Assembly (NCBI RefSeq): GCF_000449425.2
Contig: NZ_AVHW01000086.1
Location: 62,001 to 126,000 of the forward strand
Length of the DNA: 64,000 nucleotides
Direction: 5' to 3'
Source of the DNA: Clostridioides difficile CD160
GTDB taxonomy: Bacteria; Bacillota; Clostridia; Peptostreptococcales; Peptostreptococcaceae
Both the position numbers and the translations under genes were made by a program. The notes beneath the pieces were generated by a model. It saw nothing but the letters and a program-made list of their open reading frames with translations, did not search any database and was not told where the DNA came from. Positions 43,023 through 51,372 of the stretch are shown piece after piece; position 1 is the first letter of the stretch; the number at the start of each line of letters is the position of its first letter.

Positions 43023-43370
43023 TTACCTCATATGGAAATATATTCTAAGCTTAAGTTCTTTTAAGCTATATGGTTTTGTCATATACTCATCTCCTCCAGC
43101 TAAGAATTCTCGAACTCTTTCTTCTCTATATACATAATTAGATAAAATATTATATGTATTTTAAACTTTTTTTTATAGCATTACACATCTTATATTCATC
43201 TGAATCTAGTAATGTAACATCTAGAATTATACAATTCAAAACTATATTTTTACTATCACAATTTCAACTTTAGCAATTTCATAGGTATATATATTAAAAC
43301 CTTTATTAGAAAAATAAATTTGATTTATATTTAAAATATCAGCACCATATACAATCAATAGGTTATACAT
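43023..43370 (-). pseudogene. Response-regulator pseudogene (receiver domain remnants)
   Basis: The ATG at 43370 reads MYNLLIVYGADILNINQIYF, a degraded receiver start. Further down, after stops and shifts, come LNCIILDVTLLDSDEYKMC (phosphoacceptor Asp region) and REFLAGGDEYMTKPYSLKEL (switch Lys region), ending at TAA 43023-43025. Order and spacing match a receiver domain, but at least two stops interrupt it. Confidence 0.75.
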
Positions 43371-43532
43371 TTCACTACTCTATTCAAAACTATTTTCAAA
43401 GTATCAAGTTTTAATTATTACAGATTATAGTGCTTCATTTTTATAATACCTTTATAAACTAGGCTTTAAAACTTAAGTATTTTTAAATAATACTTAAATA
43501 TTATCTTAAATAATATTATTAAATACTAATCA

Positions 43533-43798
43533 AAGTCTCCTATTTTGGGGAAAAGGAGCTTAAGATAGTTTTGTATTATAAATATATTGTTTTTTTTAAA
43601 ACACCTATATCACTCTGTTTAAGTATTGATTTCTATGATTTATATAGTTATAATATAAGATATATTGTATTATTTTGGTAAATATATTATTATGAATGTT
43701 TTGGATTCTAATCTTAATCTTTATAAAAACATTACTTTTCTGTTATAATTATATTATATTTCAAAAAAAGTTTCCCTTTCCCCAAAAATGGCTACTTT
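43533..43798. repeat. Imperfect inverted repeats bounding 266 bp (MITE-like)
   Basis: About 30 bp at 43533-43563 (AAAGTCTCCTATTTTGGGG...) is mirrored with a few mismatches at 43769-43798. The interior has no coding potential. No target-site duplication was evident. Confidence 0.45.
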
Positions 43799-43872
43799 AG
43801 AAAATTAATGTTCCATTGTCTAACTATTAATATAATAATTTTTAAATATTAACTGGAAATTATATAATTAAG

Positions 43873-43901
43873 TAGACATCTTTATTAATTTATGATACAA
43901 T
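43873..43901 (+). promoter_or_regulatory. Promoter and 5' leader of the cold-shock gene
   Basis: TAGACA (43873-43878) and TACAAT (43896-43901), 17 bp apart. A small hairpin TTGTGT-TAGT-ACACAA (43908-43922) follows in a leader of about 60 nt, as often found on cold-shock mRNAs. Confidence 0.6.
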
Positions 43902-43966
43902 AGTATTTGTGTTAGTACACAATTAAATCAAGTATATCTTGATATAGGTTAATAGGAGTATTTTTA

Positions 43967-44167
43967 ATGAATAATGGAATAGTGAAATGGTTCAACAACG
44001 AAAAAGGATTTGGATTTATATCAGTAGAAAATGGAGATGACGTATTTGCTCATTTCTCAGCTATACAAACTTCAGGATTTAAATCATTAGAAGAAGGTCA
44101 AAAAGTAAGCTTTGATATAGTTAAAGGCGCTAGAGGTCCTCAAGCAGAAAATATAACTATATTATAA
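43967..44167 (+). CDS. cspA: Cold-shock protein (CspA/CspB family)
   Basis: A 66-aa OB-fold protein binding single-stranded RNA and DNA as an RNA chaperone. It opens with [18 protein letters not shown] (RNP1 KGFGFI) and holds RNP2 DVFAHF, then [12 protein letters not shown] and GPQAENI. Full family length. ATAGGAG precedes the ATG. A leader hairpin and strong terminator bound a single-gene transcript. Confidence 0.95.
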   Translation: MNNGIVKWFNNEKGFGFISVENGDDVFAHFSAIQTSGFKSLEEGQKVSFDIVKGARGPQAENITIL

Positions 44168-44181
44168 TATATAGATTTTTC

Positions 44182-44211
44182 GGAAAAGACTCTTTTTAGA
44201 GTCTTTTTTTA
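44182..44211 (+). terminator. Rho-independent terminator of the cold-shock gene
   Basis: AAAAGACTC (44184-44192) pairs with GAGTCTTTT (44199-44207) and runs into T. The following 44212-44483 has no gene. Confidence 0.92.
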
Positions 44212-44483
44212 TTTAGTTATTTATATTTTTGCACATAATCCTAAAACTTTATGAACAACTCCAAATAAAAATAACTATTCTAATATTAAACTTGTTAAAA
44301 TATCTTCCATAGTTTGGTGATGTTGTCATACTATAATATCAATTCAATTTAGCTATAAACATTCTTCTATCCACTTAGATATCTTTTAATATTAATACTA
44401 AGTTGAAATTAATTGGTCATTAATCTTTCTCGAAAAAATAATTTTTTCATATCCATAAATTTTTCAATTTTCAAATAAGTCTA

Positions 44484-44512
44484 TTGAATAATGCTTCATT
44501 CTGTTGTATTAT
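44484..44512 (+). promoter_or_regulatory. Promoter of c-di-GMP riboswitch copy 2
   Basis: TTGAAT (44484-44489) and TATTAT (44507-44512) at 17 bp, the same boxes as copy 1. Confidence 0.65.
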
Positions 44513-44532
44513 ATAATTGTAGAGTAAAACTA

Positions 44533-44620
44533 AATCGGCAAAACTAGAGAAATTTAGTGACGCAAAACTATAGGGACTAAGGCTTATAAAATTTTTATAA
44601 GTTATGTTAGCCAGTTGCCA
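44533..44620 (+). promoter_or_regulatory. Class-I cyclic di-GMP riboswitch (GEMM-I), copy 2
   Basis: A near-copy of the aptamer at 40100, closed by GGCAA (44537-44541) with TTGCC (44615-44619). Compared with copy 1, G becomes A at 44567 and C becomes T at 44608, compatible with a conserved base pair. P2 also differs but still pairs. The predicted ligand contacts are kept, so the aptamer looks functional although its gene is broken. Confidence 0.9.
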
Positions 44621-44645
44621 AAAAGATATTTTCTTTTTGTTTTTA
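44619..44645 (+). terminator. Expression-platform terminator of riboswitch copy 2
   Basis: CAAAAAGA (44619-44626) and TCTTTTTG (44632-44639) plus T-run, identical to copy 1. Confidence 0.7.
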
Positions 44646-44673
44646 TGAAATTTTTTTAGGGGGATATGATAGT

Positions 44674-44849
44674 ACATTTACAAATAATATAGATAGACAC
44701 ACTCATATATTATCTACCTATATTGGTAGTGCATATGATTATTACGATTTTATACATACACAATTAGGTAATTTTATACTACAGAGCGGATAAAAATAGT
44801 AGAAAATTATTTACATCAAGTTATGTTATTAGTAAACATAATTAGATAG
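44674..44849 (+). pseudogene. Decayed copy of the 58-aa riboswitch-controlled gene
   Basis: The codon aligned with the start of copy 1 is ACA instead of ATG. The frame then reads NNIDRHTHILSTYIGSAYDY and DFIHTQLGNFILQSG before a stop, and the rest (VENYLHQVMLLV) continues in another frame. The ribosome site AGGGGGAT is still present. Three independent defects make it a pseudogene. Confidence 0.85.
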
Positions 44850-44998
44850 ATTTTATTTTCTAGAAAACCCTTTTTAGTTTTATCTACTTTTAAGAAATGT
44901 TTGATGAAAATTAATTGATATATTCTTATCATTTCAGAGTTTTATTTTTTAATGAAATATAACAAATCTAAAATAGCTTGAAGTACCCACTTATTTAT

Positions 44999-45035
44999 TA
45001 AAATCGTCTTGATTTAACTTAAGGCGATTTTTTAA
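44999..45035 (+). terminator. Rho-independent terminator after the riboswitch-2 unit
   Basis: AAAATCGTCTT (45001-45011) pairs with AAGGCGATTTT (45022-45032), one G-U pair, then TT. Confidence 0.8.
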
Positions 45036-45037
45036 GT

Positions 45038-45200
45038 TATGTAAAAATGAATTCTTCTAATTTAATGGGATATTTTTCAAATATAATCCCCTTGCCTTTT
45101 ATCAATGTAGCTGTTGGAATTTGTAATGACTCATAAAGAAAGTATTTTATGATAATATCAAATATAAAGAAATGAAAATACTTTCTTATATCAATTTATT
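45038..45200 (-). pseudogene. Unidentified gene remnant
   Basis: A minus-strand frame with no start codon reads KYFLYESLQIPTATLIKG and IIFEKYPIKLEEFIFT before a stop at 45038-45040. It has protein-like composition but no ribosome site. No family assigned. Confidence 0.3.
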
Positions 45201-45232
45201 TACAATACTACAAATTAAATTGATATAGTTGC

Positions 45233-45273
45233 CTCCTCATAGTATTCTAGACTCATACTGATTCTATGAGGAG
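45233..45273. other. Hairpin in gene-free DNA
   Basis: CTCCTCATAG (45233-45242) pairs with CTATGAGGAG (45264-45273). No T-run on either strand. The stretch 45274-45580 has no gene. Confidence 0.5.
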
Positions 45274-45580
45274 ATTAAATTAAGGACTATTATCCTATAT
45301 CCTATTTGTGTGATAAACTAAGGAAAATAGTTGCTTTATATGCATCTAAAAAAATTTAATTTATTTTTTCATATACTTTATAGTGTTTTTTAACATTTTT
45401 ATTTTATGTAATTTTTTTGATACTTTCTGTTAATATACTTAAAACTTTTTTATAAAATATCTTTTTTCTTCCACTACTAATGAGATAAAAACTAAAAATC
45501 ATACTAAAAAATACATGCTTTTATTTAAAATATATTTCACTTAATTATTCTTAGAATTTCAAAGAATTTCTTACTTGGAA

Positions 45581-46648
45581 TTATTCTTTTTTTTGATTTT
45601 TAATTTGATTTTTATTTATATACATTTTTTTATCAACCATATGTAGTATTTCCTCAAGGTCATCTTCTTTATTATATTCACTTACTCCACATGCAAAACT
45701 GAGGTCATATTTTTCTAACTGTATCTTAGATTTATTAAGAGCATTTAAGAGTACTTCTTCATTTACTTTAGTTGATATCAACATGAATTCATCTCCACCC
45801 GTACGATAAAGAGATGCAATATCTTTAACATTCTTATTAATAATATCAACAAATAAAATTAATACTTTATCGCCCTCATCATGCCCATAATTATCATTGA
45901 TATACTTGAAATTGTTAATATCTAAAAGAGCAATCACACAATTTAAAGAATTATTAATTTTATCTAGCATATAATTATACATTTGGCGATTGTATGCTCC
46001 TGTCAGTGAATCTTTTGAAAAGAAATTAATATTTTGTAGTATGTAATAAATAATAAGTCCTAATGCTGAAAACCCATAACTTAGAAAATGATAGTAATAA
46101 AAAATTTCTAAAAGTAATCCTACAATTATTGTAACAGCAATAGATGTAACAATAATACGTTCCATTCTCTTTTCTTGCACATGAGAAGTAACTGGATTGA
46201 TTATAAATATTAAAATATATAATAATACTGTAAAAGAAGGTATAAAAAATAGACACCCTCTTTCATAATAATTATTTATATCTATAAAAAATATAATTTT
46301 AATAAACATACTAAAAAAACAAATAATAAAATTTATCAAAAATGGCAAATAAAATATAATTGTATCCTTTTTTTGTTTAAATATCTTTATAAGTAAAATA
46401 GGAATCAATGGACTTATTGCAAAATTTAAAAAAGATGTAATCCTACGAACCATCCATAGTGATGAATTTGTCTGTTTTGATATTATGTAATCAGTAGATG
46501 TAACTATAATAAGTATTAAATTAATCACTATTGATATTATAAACAATTTACTCTGCTCCTTATTAAATAAATGATTCATTTTAATAAGAAATATCAAAAA
46601 AATCAATCCTATAAATGGTATCAAATAGGCATAAATAATGGTACTCAA
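45581..46648 (-). CDS. Membrane-bound diguanylate cyclase (GGDEF domain)
   Basis: About 355 aa. Seven or so N-terminal helices (to about residue 205) form a membrane sensor, followed by a GGDEF domain (about 215-350) with LTGAYNRQMYN, ALLDINNFKYINDNYGHDEGD and the signature YRTGGDEFML. It would make c-di-GMP from two GTP. The RxxD inhibition site is not present (the position 9 residues before the signature is Lys). A longer frame starts at 46678, but AGGAGGAGG sits seven nt before TTG 46648, which is preferred. It lies beside two c-di-GMP riboswitches. Confidence 0.88.
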   Translation of the reverse strand: MSTIIYAYLIPFIGLIFLIFLIKMNHLFNKEQSKLFIISIVINLILIIVTSTDYIISKQTNSSLWMVRRITSFLNFAISPLIPILLIKIFKQKKDTIIFYLPFLINFIICFFSMFIKIIFFIDINNYYERGCLFFIPSFTVLLYILIFIINPVTSHVQEKRMERIIVTSIAVTIIVGLLLEIFYYYHFLSYGFSALGLIIYYILQNINFFSKDSLTGAYNRQMYNYMLDKINNSLNCVIALLDINNFKYINDNYGHDEGDKVLILFVDIINKNVKDIASLYRTGGDEFMLISTKVNEEVLLNALNKSKIQLEKYDLSFACGVSEYNKEDDLEEILHMVDKKMYINKNQIKNQKKE

Positions 46649-47083
46649 ATTTTGTCCTCCTCCTATATACATTATCAATTAAAATATACTTCTATACTTA
46701 AAAATTTCTATGATTTACGCTTTATAACGCCTATTTCATATAATATATTATACACTAGAAAAATGACTTATTATATTATAATATGTAAATATTTACCATA
46801 TTTTTATAAAAAATAAATATAAACTTTATATCAATTAAATAGAAGATTAAAACTCTAATTCCATAATATATAATATTTTTATTATGCAAAAATAAATTTA
46901 TTATTTGAATTTATTCAATAGATTATAATTATTTTACATAATAGCTCTTAGTTCATATTTTATTAATTAAATTCATATGAACTAAGTTAACACTAGAAAT
47001 TTTAAACAATAATTAATACAGTAAACTCTTTACAATCTAGACACTATATTATATCTACCCCCTCAAATAAATCTTTTTAACAC
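46649..47083. other. Divergent intergenic region, no gene
   Basis: A/T-rich DNA between the GGDEF gene and the molybdate operon. Promoters for both are expected; only the mod promoter could be proposed. No RNA motif recognised; in particular nothing resembling a molybdenum-cofactor riboswitch. Confidence 0.45.
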
Positions 47084-47162
47084 AACAAAACATAACTAAA
47101 CATTATAAAATATAACAAAACATAACAAAAACTTAGACATCGTTTTCTTAATATGATATACT
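47084..47162 (+). promoter_or_regulatory. Promoter and direct-repeat operator of the mod operon
   Basis: AACAAAACATAAC occurs at 47084-47096 and again at 47114-47126, 30 bp apart (about three helical turns). TAGACA (47134-47139) and TATACT (47157-47162), 17 bp apart, follow directly. The repeats are a candidate site for a regulator of molybdate uptake. Confidence 0.55.
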
Positions 47163-47201
47163 GAAAAAGAATTTACATTAATTACTAAGGGGGAATATAT
47201 T

Positions 47202-48014
47202 ATGTTAAAAAAATTTTCGGTATTAGCTTTAGCTATGATTATTTCGTTAAGTATTACTGCATGTAATTCTAAAGAAAAGAAAGTTAATAATGAAACTAAT
47301 ACTAAAGTTATAACAACTAATGATTCAAAAGAAAAAGAAACGCTTTTTGTCTATTCAGGGGCAGGCTTAAAAAAGCCAATGGATGAAATAGCTCAAAAAT
47401 TTGAGAAAGAAAATAATGTAAAGATTGAATATAGTTATGCAGGTTCTGCACAACTAATAGCCCAAATTGAAACAAGTCACAAAGGTGATGCATTTATTGT
47501 TGGCTCTGAACCAATTTACTCAAAAGCATTTGAAAAAGAACTTGTAAGTGAACATAAAACAGTGGCACATCATACACCTGCAATGGTTGTACCTAAAGGA
47601 AATCCCGCTAATATTGAAAAACTAGAAGATCTAAATAAAGATGGCATAAAACTTATTTTCGGAGATAAAGAATCTAATGCTATAGGTAAGACTACTCAAA
47701 AAATACTTGAAAAAAATAATTTAAAATCTATAAATGATAATGTTGTTTCTACAGCTGCAACTGTAAATGAAATGATTGTACAGTTAACATCAGGTAAAGC
47801 AGATGCTACAATAGCCACAAAAGACTCTGTTTTTGGTAATAATGATGTAGAAGTTATAGAAATTGCTCCAGACAAAAACATAGACCAAATTATATCAGCA
47901 GGAACTGTAAACTATAGTGATAAAAAAGATTTAGCTAATAAATTTATAAATTATGTAGCATCAGATGAAGCTAAACAAATATTTAAAAAATATGGTTTTG
48001 AACCAGTTAAGTAG
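47202..48014 (+). CDS. modA: Molybdate/tungstate-type ABC transporter binding lipoprotein
   Basis: A 270-aa extracellular solute-binding lipoprotein. The signal peptide ends in a lipobox (SLSITACNSK). The mature part begins LFVYSGAGLKKPMDEIAQKF, then NNVKIEYSYAGSAQLIAQIE, GDAFIVGSE and VPKGNPANIEKLEDL, all typical of ModA/WtpA proteins that bind oxyanions. It delivers the ion to ModB. AAGGGGGAA precedes the ATG. First gene of the operon. Confidence 0.87.
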   Translation: MLKKFSVLALAMIISLSITACNSKEKKVNNETNTKVITTNDSKEKETLFVYSGAGLKKPMDEIAQKFEKENNVKIEYSYAGSAQLIAQIETSHKGDAFIVGSEPIYSKAFEKELVSEHKTVAHHTPAMVVPKGNPANIEKLEDLNKDGIKLIFGDKESNAIGKTTQKILEKNNLKSINDNVVSTAATVNEMIVQLTSGKADATIATKDSVFGNNDVEVIEIAPDKNIDQIISAGTVNYSDKKDLANKFINYVASDEAKQIFKKYGFEPVK

Positions 48015-48017
48015 TGC

Positions 48018-48815
48018 TTGAATTTGAGAAATAAAATTTTTACTATACTACTCACTGGATTTTTTGCTATAGTTTTTTTATTTATTGTATCCCCACTTTT
48101 TATGCTAATAATCAAAGGTCTGAGTTATGTTCCTATATGTTTAAATTCAGTGGAAGTACAATATGCAGTAGTACTCAGCATCAAGACATCTTTAACATCT
48201 ACCATATTATGTCTTTTATTAGCTGTTCCAACAGCTTACTTTTTACATATTACTAAATTACCATTTAAAAAACTAATTATACAGATAATAAATCTTCCGA
48301 TGTCTCTTCCTCACCTAGTATCAGGAATTGCTCTTTTACTTTTGTTTGGTAGAATGGGTATTGGAGATTCCATTTACAAAATTCTTAAACTTGATTTTGT
48401 GTTCACAAGACAAGGAATAGTTTTAGCTCAGGTATTTGTAAATCTGCCACTTACTATTAAAATACTTCACACTTCATTAAGTGAAGGTAATGAAAAAATG
48501 ATATTTGTTGCACGTACTCTTGGATGTAATAGTTGGGAGGCATTTAAGTTTGTAATTCTTCCAAATCTAAAAATTGGAATAATATCTGCAACTGTAATGA
48601 CTTGGTCAAGAGCACTTGGTGAATTTGGTGCAGTAGCTATGATAGCAGGGTCTACACGTATGAAAACTGAAATTATACCTACTTCAATATATTTAAATAT
48701 GTCTACTGGTGATATAGATATTGCAATAGGTATAGCTGTAATTTTAATATTTATATCACTTACATGCTTGATGTTCTTTGAGATATTTTTTAATAGAGAG
48801 GTTGATGAAAACTAA
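48018..48815 (+). CDS. modB: Molybdate-type ABC transporter permease
   Basis: A 265-aa permease with about six helices. It has SLPHLVSGIALLLLFGRMGIG and the EAA loop region ARTLGCNSWEAFKFVILPNLK, then TWSRALGEFGAVAMIAG, a strong ModB/CysT signature. The start is TTG at 48018 (or 48024), close behind modA and without a good ribosome site, so translation is probably coupled. It overlaps modC by about 11 bp. Confidence 0.9.
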   Translation: MNLRNKIFTILLTGFFAIVFLFIVSPLFMLIIKGLSYVPICLNSVEVQYAVVLSIKTSLTSTILCLLLAVPTAYFLHITKLPFKKLIIQIINLPMSLPHLVSGIALLLLFGRMGIGDSIYKILKLDFVFTRQGIVLAQVFVNLPLTIKILHTSLSEGNEKMIFVARTLGCNSWEAFKFVILPNLKIGIISATVMTWSRALGEFGAVAMIAGSTRMKTEIIPTSIYLNMSTGDIDIAIGIAVILIFISLTCLMFFEIFFNREVDEN

Positions 48816-49512
48816 TATGTTGGAAATTAAAAATTTATCACTTGATTTGCCTAATTTTAAGTTAAAAAAAAATAGTTTAAACATTAATAACCACGAGTAC
48901 TTTGTTTTATTAGGCTCCAGTGGTTCAGGTAAAACTCTATTTCTAGAAACATTAGCAGGAAGATACTCATCTGCTAAAGGTGATGTAAGATACAAAGAAA
49001 ATTTAATATCAAATTTGCCTCCAGAAAACAGAAATATAGGATTTGTATATCAAAACTTTGAACTCTTTCCAAATATGAGTGTTGAAGATAATATAAGATT
49101 CCCACTTAAATTGAGAAAAATATCTAAAGATGAGCAAATATTTAAAGTTAATCACTTATCTAAGTTAATGCAGATAGAAAATATAAAAAACAGGTATCCT
49201 AAAAATTTAAGTGGAGGAGAAAAACAACGAGTTGCATTTGCACGTGCATTGATAGGTGAGCCAGACATATTACTTCTAGATGAGCCTATGAGCTCATTAG
49301 ATTATATTACAAAAAAACATATAAGTAAAATACTAAAAGATGTTTACTTAAAGTACAGACCAACAGTGATTCATGTTACTCATGATATTTCTGAAGCAAT
49401 GTTTTTTGCTCATAAGATAGGAATAATGAACAATGGAAAAATAAACCATATTTTTGAGTTAAATGAACAAGTAAAACAGAAAGGAGAGTCTTTTTTCTAT
49501 GAATATATTTGA
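48805..49512 (+). CDS. modC: Molybdate-type ABC transporter ATP-binding protein
   Basis: About 235 aa. Walker A is LLGSSGSGKTLFLE, the signature LSGGEKQRVAFARAL, and Walker B ILLLDEPMSSLD; the H-loop is VIHVTHD. It energises ModB. It is shorter than E. coli ModC and lacks the C-terminal molybdate-binding MOP domain. The start is uncertain: ATG 48805 is three nt behind AGAGAGG, ATG 48817 fifteen nt. It overlaps the next gene by 14 bp. Confidence 0.87.
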   Translation: MKTNMLEIKNLSLDLPNFKLKKNSLNINNHEYFVLLGSSGSGKTLFLETLAGRYSSAKGDVRYKENLISNLPPENRNIGFVYQNFELFPNMSVEDNIRFPLKLRKISKDEQIFKVNHLSKLMQIENIKNRYPKNLSGGEKQRVAFARALIGEPDILLLDEPMSSLDYITKKHISKILKDVYLKYRPTVIHVTHDISEAMFFAHKIGIMNNGKINHIFELNEQVKQKGESFFYEYI

Positions 49513-50230
49513 TACCTTGAAAGATTACTTATTAGAACACGTTGACAAATATAATTTAGATATGGATATGATAAGTATTGTATCTAAATCTCTATCTGCT
49601 AAAGAAGCAATTGGAAATACCAAACGTAAAGATTTTCCAATTATAGTTGGTAAAGAAATAATGCTTGAAGCCGATTTTAAAGGAGCTAAAGGACAAGCAT
49701 TTACTTCTACACCATCTACATTTGAAGGTTCTTTGAAAGAAATACTATCATTAGATTTACATGGTAGCTCTCATGATAGAAGCCTTTTTATAGCATCATT
49801 AAATGCGGTTATGAAGTACTTAGGCATGACAGATAGAACCATTCACTGTAAAAATAATGAGCCAGAAGTATGCGCAAAGAACTTTCCTAAATTTATAAAA
49901 AATGAATTTGATAATCCAAAAGTAGCAATTATAGGATATCAACCAGCTATAATTGATAATATTAAAGATTGTTTTGAAACTAGAGTATTAGATTTAAATC
50001 CTGAGTTTATAGATACTATTCAGTACAATATTAAGATTGAAGATGGCATACGAGATTATGAAGATGTAATATCTTGGGCTGAGATAATCATTTGTACAGG
50101 AAGTACATTATGTAATAACTCAATCATAAACTTTATATCATTGAATAAACCAGTTTACTATTATGGAACTACGATAGCTGGTGCATCAAGTATTTTAGGA
50201 CTTAAAAGACTCTGTTTTTGTAGCAAATAA
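49499..50230 (+). CDS. DUF4213/DUF364 protein (putative metal-chelating, in mod operon)
   Basis: A 243-aa soluble protein. The first part (about 1-100, with DLHGSSHDRSLFIASLNAVMKYLG) matches DUF4213; the second (KVAIIGYQPAIIDNI, IICTGSTLCNNSIINF) matches DUF364, called a putative heavy-metal chelation domain. Such genes often accompany molybdate or metal transporters in anaerobes. AAAGGAGAG lies inside the end of modC and the genes overlap, so it is the fourth gene of the operon. It may handle or sense the imported oxyanion; this is inference. Confidence 0.8.
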   Translation: MNIFDTLKDYLLEHVDKYNLDMDMISIVSKSLSAKEAIGNTKRKDFPIIVGKEIMLEADFKGAKGQAFTSTPSTFEGSLKEILSLDLHGSSHDRSLFIASLNAVMKYLGMTDRTIHCKNNEPEVCAKNFPKFIKNEFDNPKVAIIGYQPAIIDNIKDCFETRVLDLNPEFIDTIQYNIKIEDGIRDYEDVISWAEIIICTGSTLCNNSIINFISLNKPVYYYGTTIAGASSILGLKRLCFCSK

Positions 50231-50246
50231 TCAATTATACTAATAA

Positions 50247-50279
50247 GGAGTGCACAAATATCAATGTGCACTTTTTATA
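50247..50279 (+). terminator. Rho-independent terminator of the mod operon
   Basis: AGTGCAC (50249-50255) pairs with GTGCACT (50266-50272), followed by TTTTTAT. Confidence 0.88.
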
Positions 50280-50466
50280 TTTATGCCTAGATTCCTATCA
50301 ATTCCCCATTCTTTTTATTAGTTTTACATATAAATATTTTTTTAAATTTTAAACTAGTAAAAAAATTTTATTCCATTAATCCACTCTATATTTTTTAGGA
50401 TTTGAGAAATAATTTTTAGGATTTTGTTTGATAATATAACTAAGACAGCTTTCAGGAGATGATTAA

Positions 50467-51267
50467 ATGACACTTAAGAATAAAAAATTTACTATAAATA
50501 AGTATGGAATTTTATCTATCATTTTAATTTTATGCTTGATTTTAACAGGTTTCAATAGTTATGTGAATTATAGTAATAGAAAATTTAAAGATTATGTTGT
50601 CTTCTATGTACAACATCAAGATGATGAAGTATTGTGGGCTGGAAGTGCTATTGTAAACGCTATAAAAGAAAGAGGAAAAAATCATGTATTTGTAGTTTTG
50701 GTGTCTACTGGATGTGGTATATCTGTTTTTAATAAATATAAAAAATATGAAAATCTTACAGACATACAAAAATCAGAGTACAGAAATAGAGAATTTTTAG
50801 CTTCTCTTAACAATCTTGGAGTAAAAAGAGAAAATATAATATTATTACCAGAAAAAAATACACATGGTAATACTGATTTCAATTATATGGAGAAAATTGC
50901 TCTCACTTTTGAAGAAAATCTCAAAAGTGTAACTCATATAGCACATACCTACAAGTTAGATGACCATTTACAACATTTAAAAAATGGTTCTGTTATCCAA
51001 AATTTATATAATGCTGGTCAGATAAAAGATGTTAAATATTTTGTAAAACCCAAATTTGCTGATAAGATAACTTTTAATAATAAGATAGTTTACAAAGCTC
51101 ATTCTTCTGAAGATTATGAAAAAGTAAAAAATGCTTGTGAACAATATAAGCTTGTTGACGAGTTAGAATGTAGAGAAGGTATCGGCTACAAATCTGACCA
51201 TAAATCATTTGATGAATTACTTAGTGATAAAAACGTCCCTGCTATACTTCATACTCCTAATTTATAA
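50467..51267 (+). CDS. PIG-L/LmbE-family deacetylase, membrane-anchored
   Basis: A 266-aa protein. One N-terminal helix (about 14-33) would anchor it outside the cytoplasm. The metal site is VQHQDDEVLWAG (H50, D52, D53), where most relatives have HPDDE, followed by VVLVSTGCG and HTYKLDDHLQH. Family members remove N-acetyl groups from glucosamine derivatives; the substrate here may be a cell-surface sugar. AGGAGATG precedes the ATG. It is alone, with a weak hairpin after it. Confidence 0.83.
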   Translation: MTLKNKKFTINKYGILSIILILCLILTGFNSYVNYSNRKFKDYVVFYVQHQDDEVLWAGSAIVNAIKERGKNHVFVVLVSTGCGISVFNKYKKYENLTDIQKSEYRNREFLASLNNLGVKRENIILLPEKNTHGNTDFNYMEKIALTFEENLKSVTHIAHTYKLDDHLQHLKNGSVIQNLYNAGQIKDVKYFVKPKFADKITFNNKIVYKAHSSEDYEKVKNACEQYKLVDELECREGIGYKSDHKSFDELLSDKNVPAILHTPNL

Positions 51268-51317
51268 TATTCATTTTAACTTAATTCATGATAAAGATAT
51301 TTATTTGAGATTTTGTA

Positions 51318-51341
51318 ATATAGCACTTTTTTGTGCTATAC
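51318..51341. other. Small hairpin between convergent genes
   Basis: TATAGCAC pairs with GTGCTATA around T6. The T-rich loop and lack of a downstream T-run make it a doubtful terminator. Confidence 0.4.
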
Positions 51342-51372
51342 TACCTTTTCTCGTTTACTTATGATATTTATT

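Noticed and set aside
44567-44608. Copy 2 riboswitch as a cGAMP-sensing variant
   Set aside because: The position equivalent to G20 is still G; the G-to-A change is at a different, pairing position.
44471-44677. 68-codon minus-strand frame
   Set aside because: It is the antisense of the riboswitch and terminator; no ribosome site.
46649-46678. Ten extra residues on the membrane GGDEF protein
   Set aside because: They encode the ribosome-binding sequence itself (AGGAGGAGG).
47030-47201. Molybdenum-cofactor riboswitch before modA
   Set aside because: No conserved Moco RNA core is visible; only direct repeats and a promoter.
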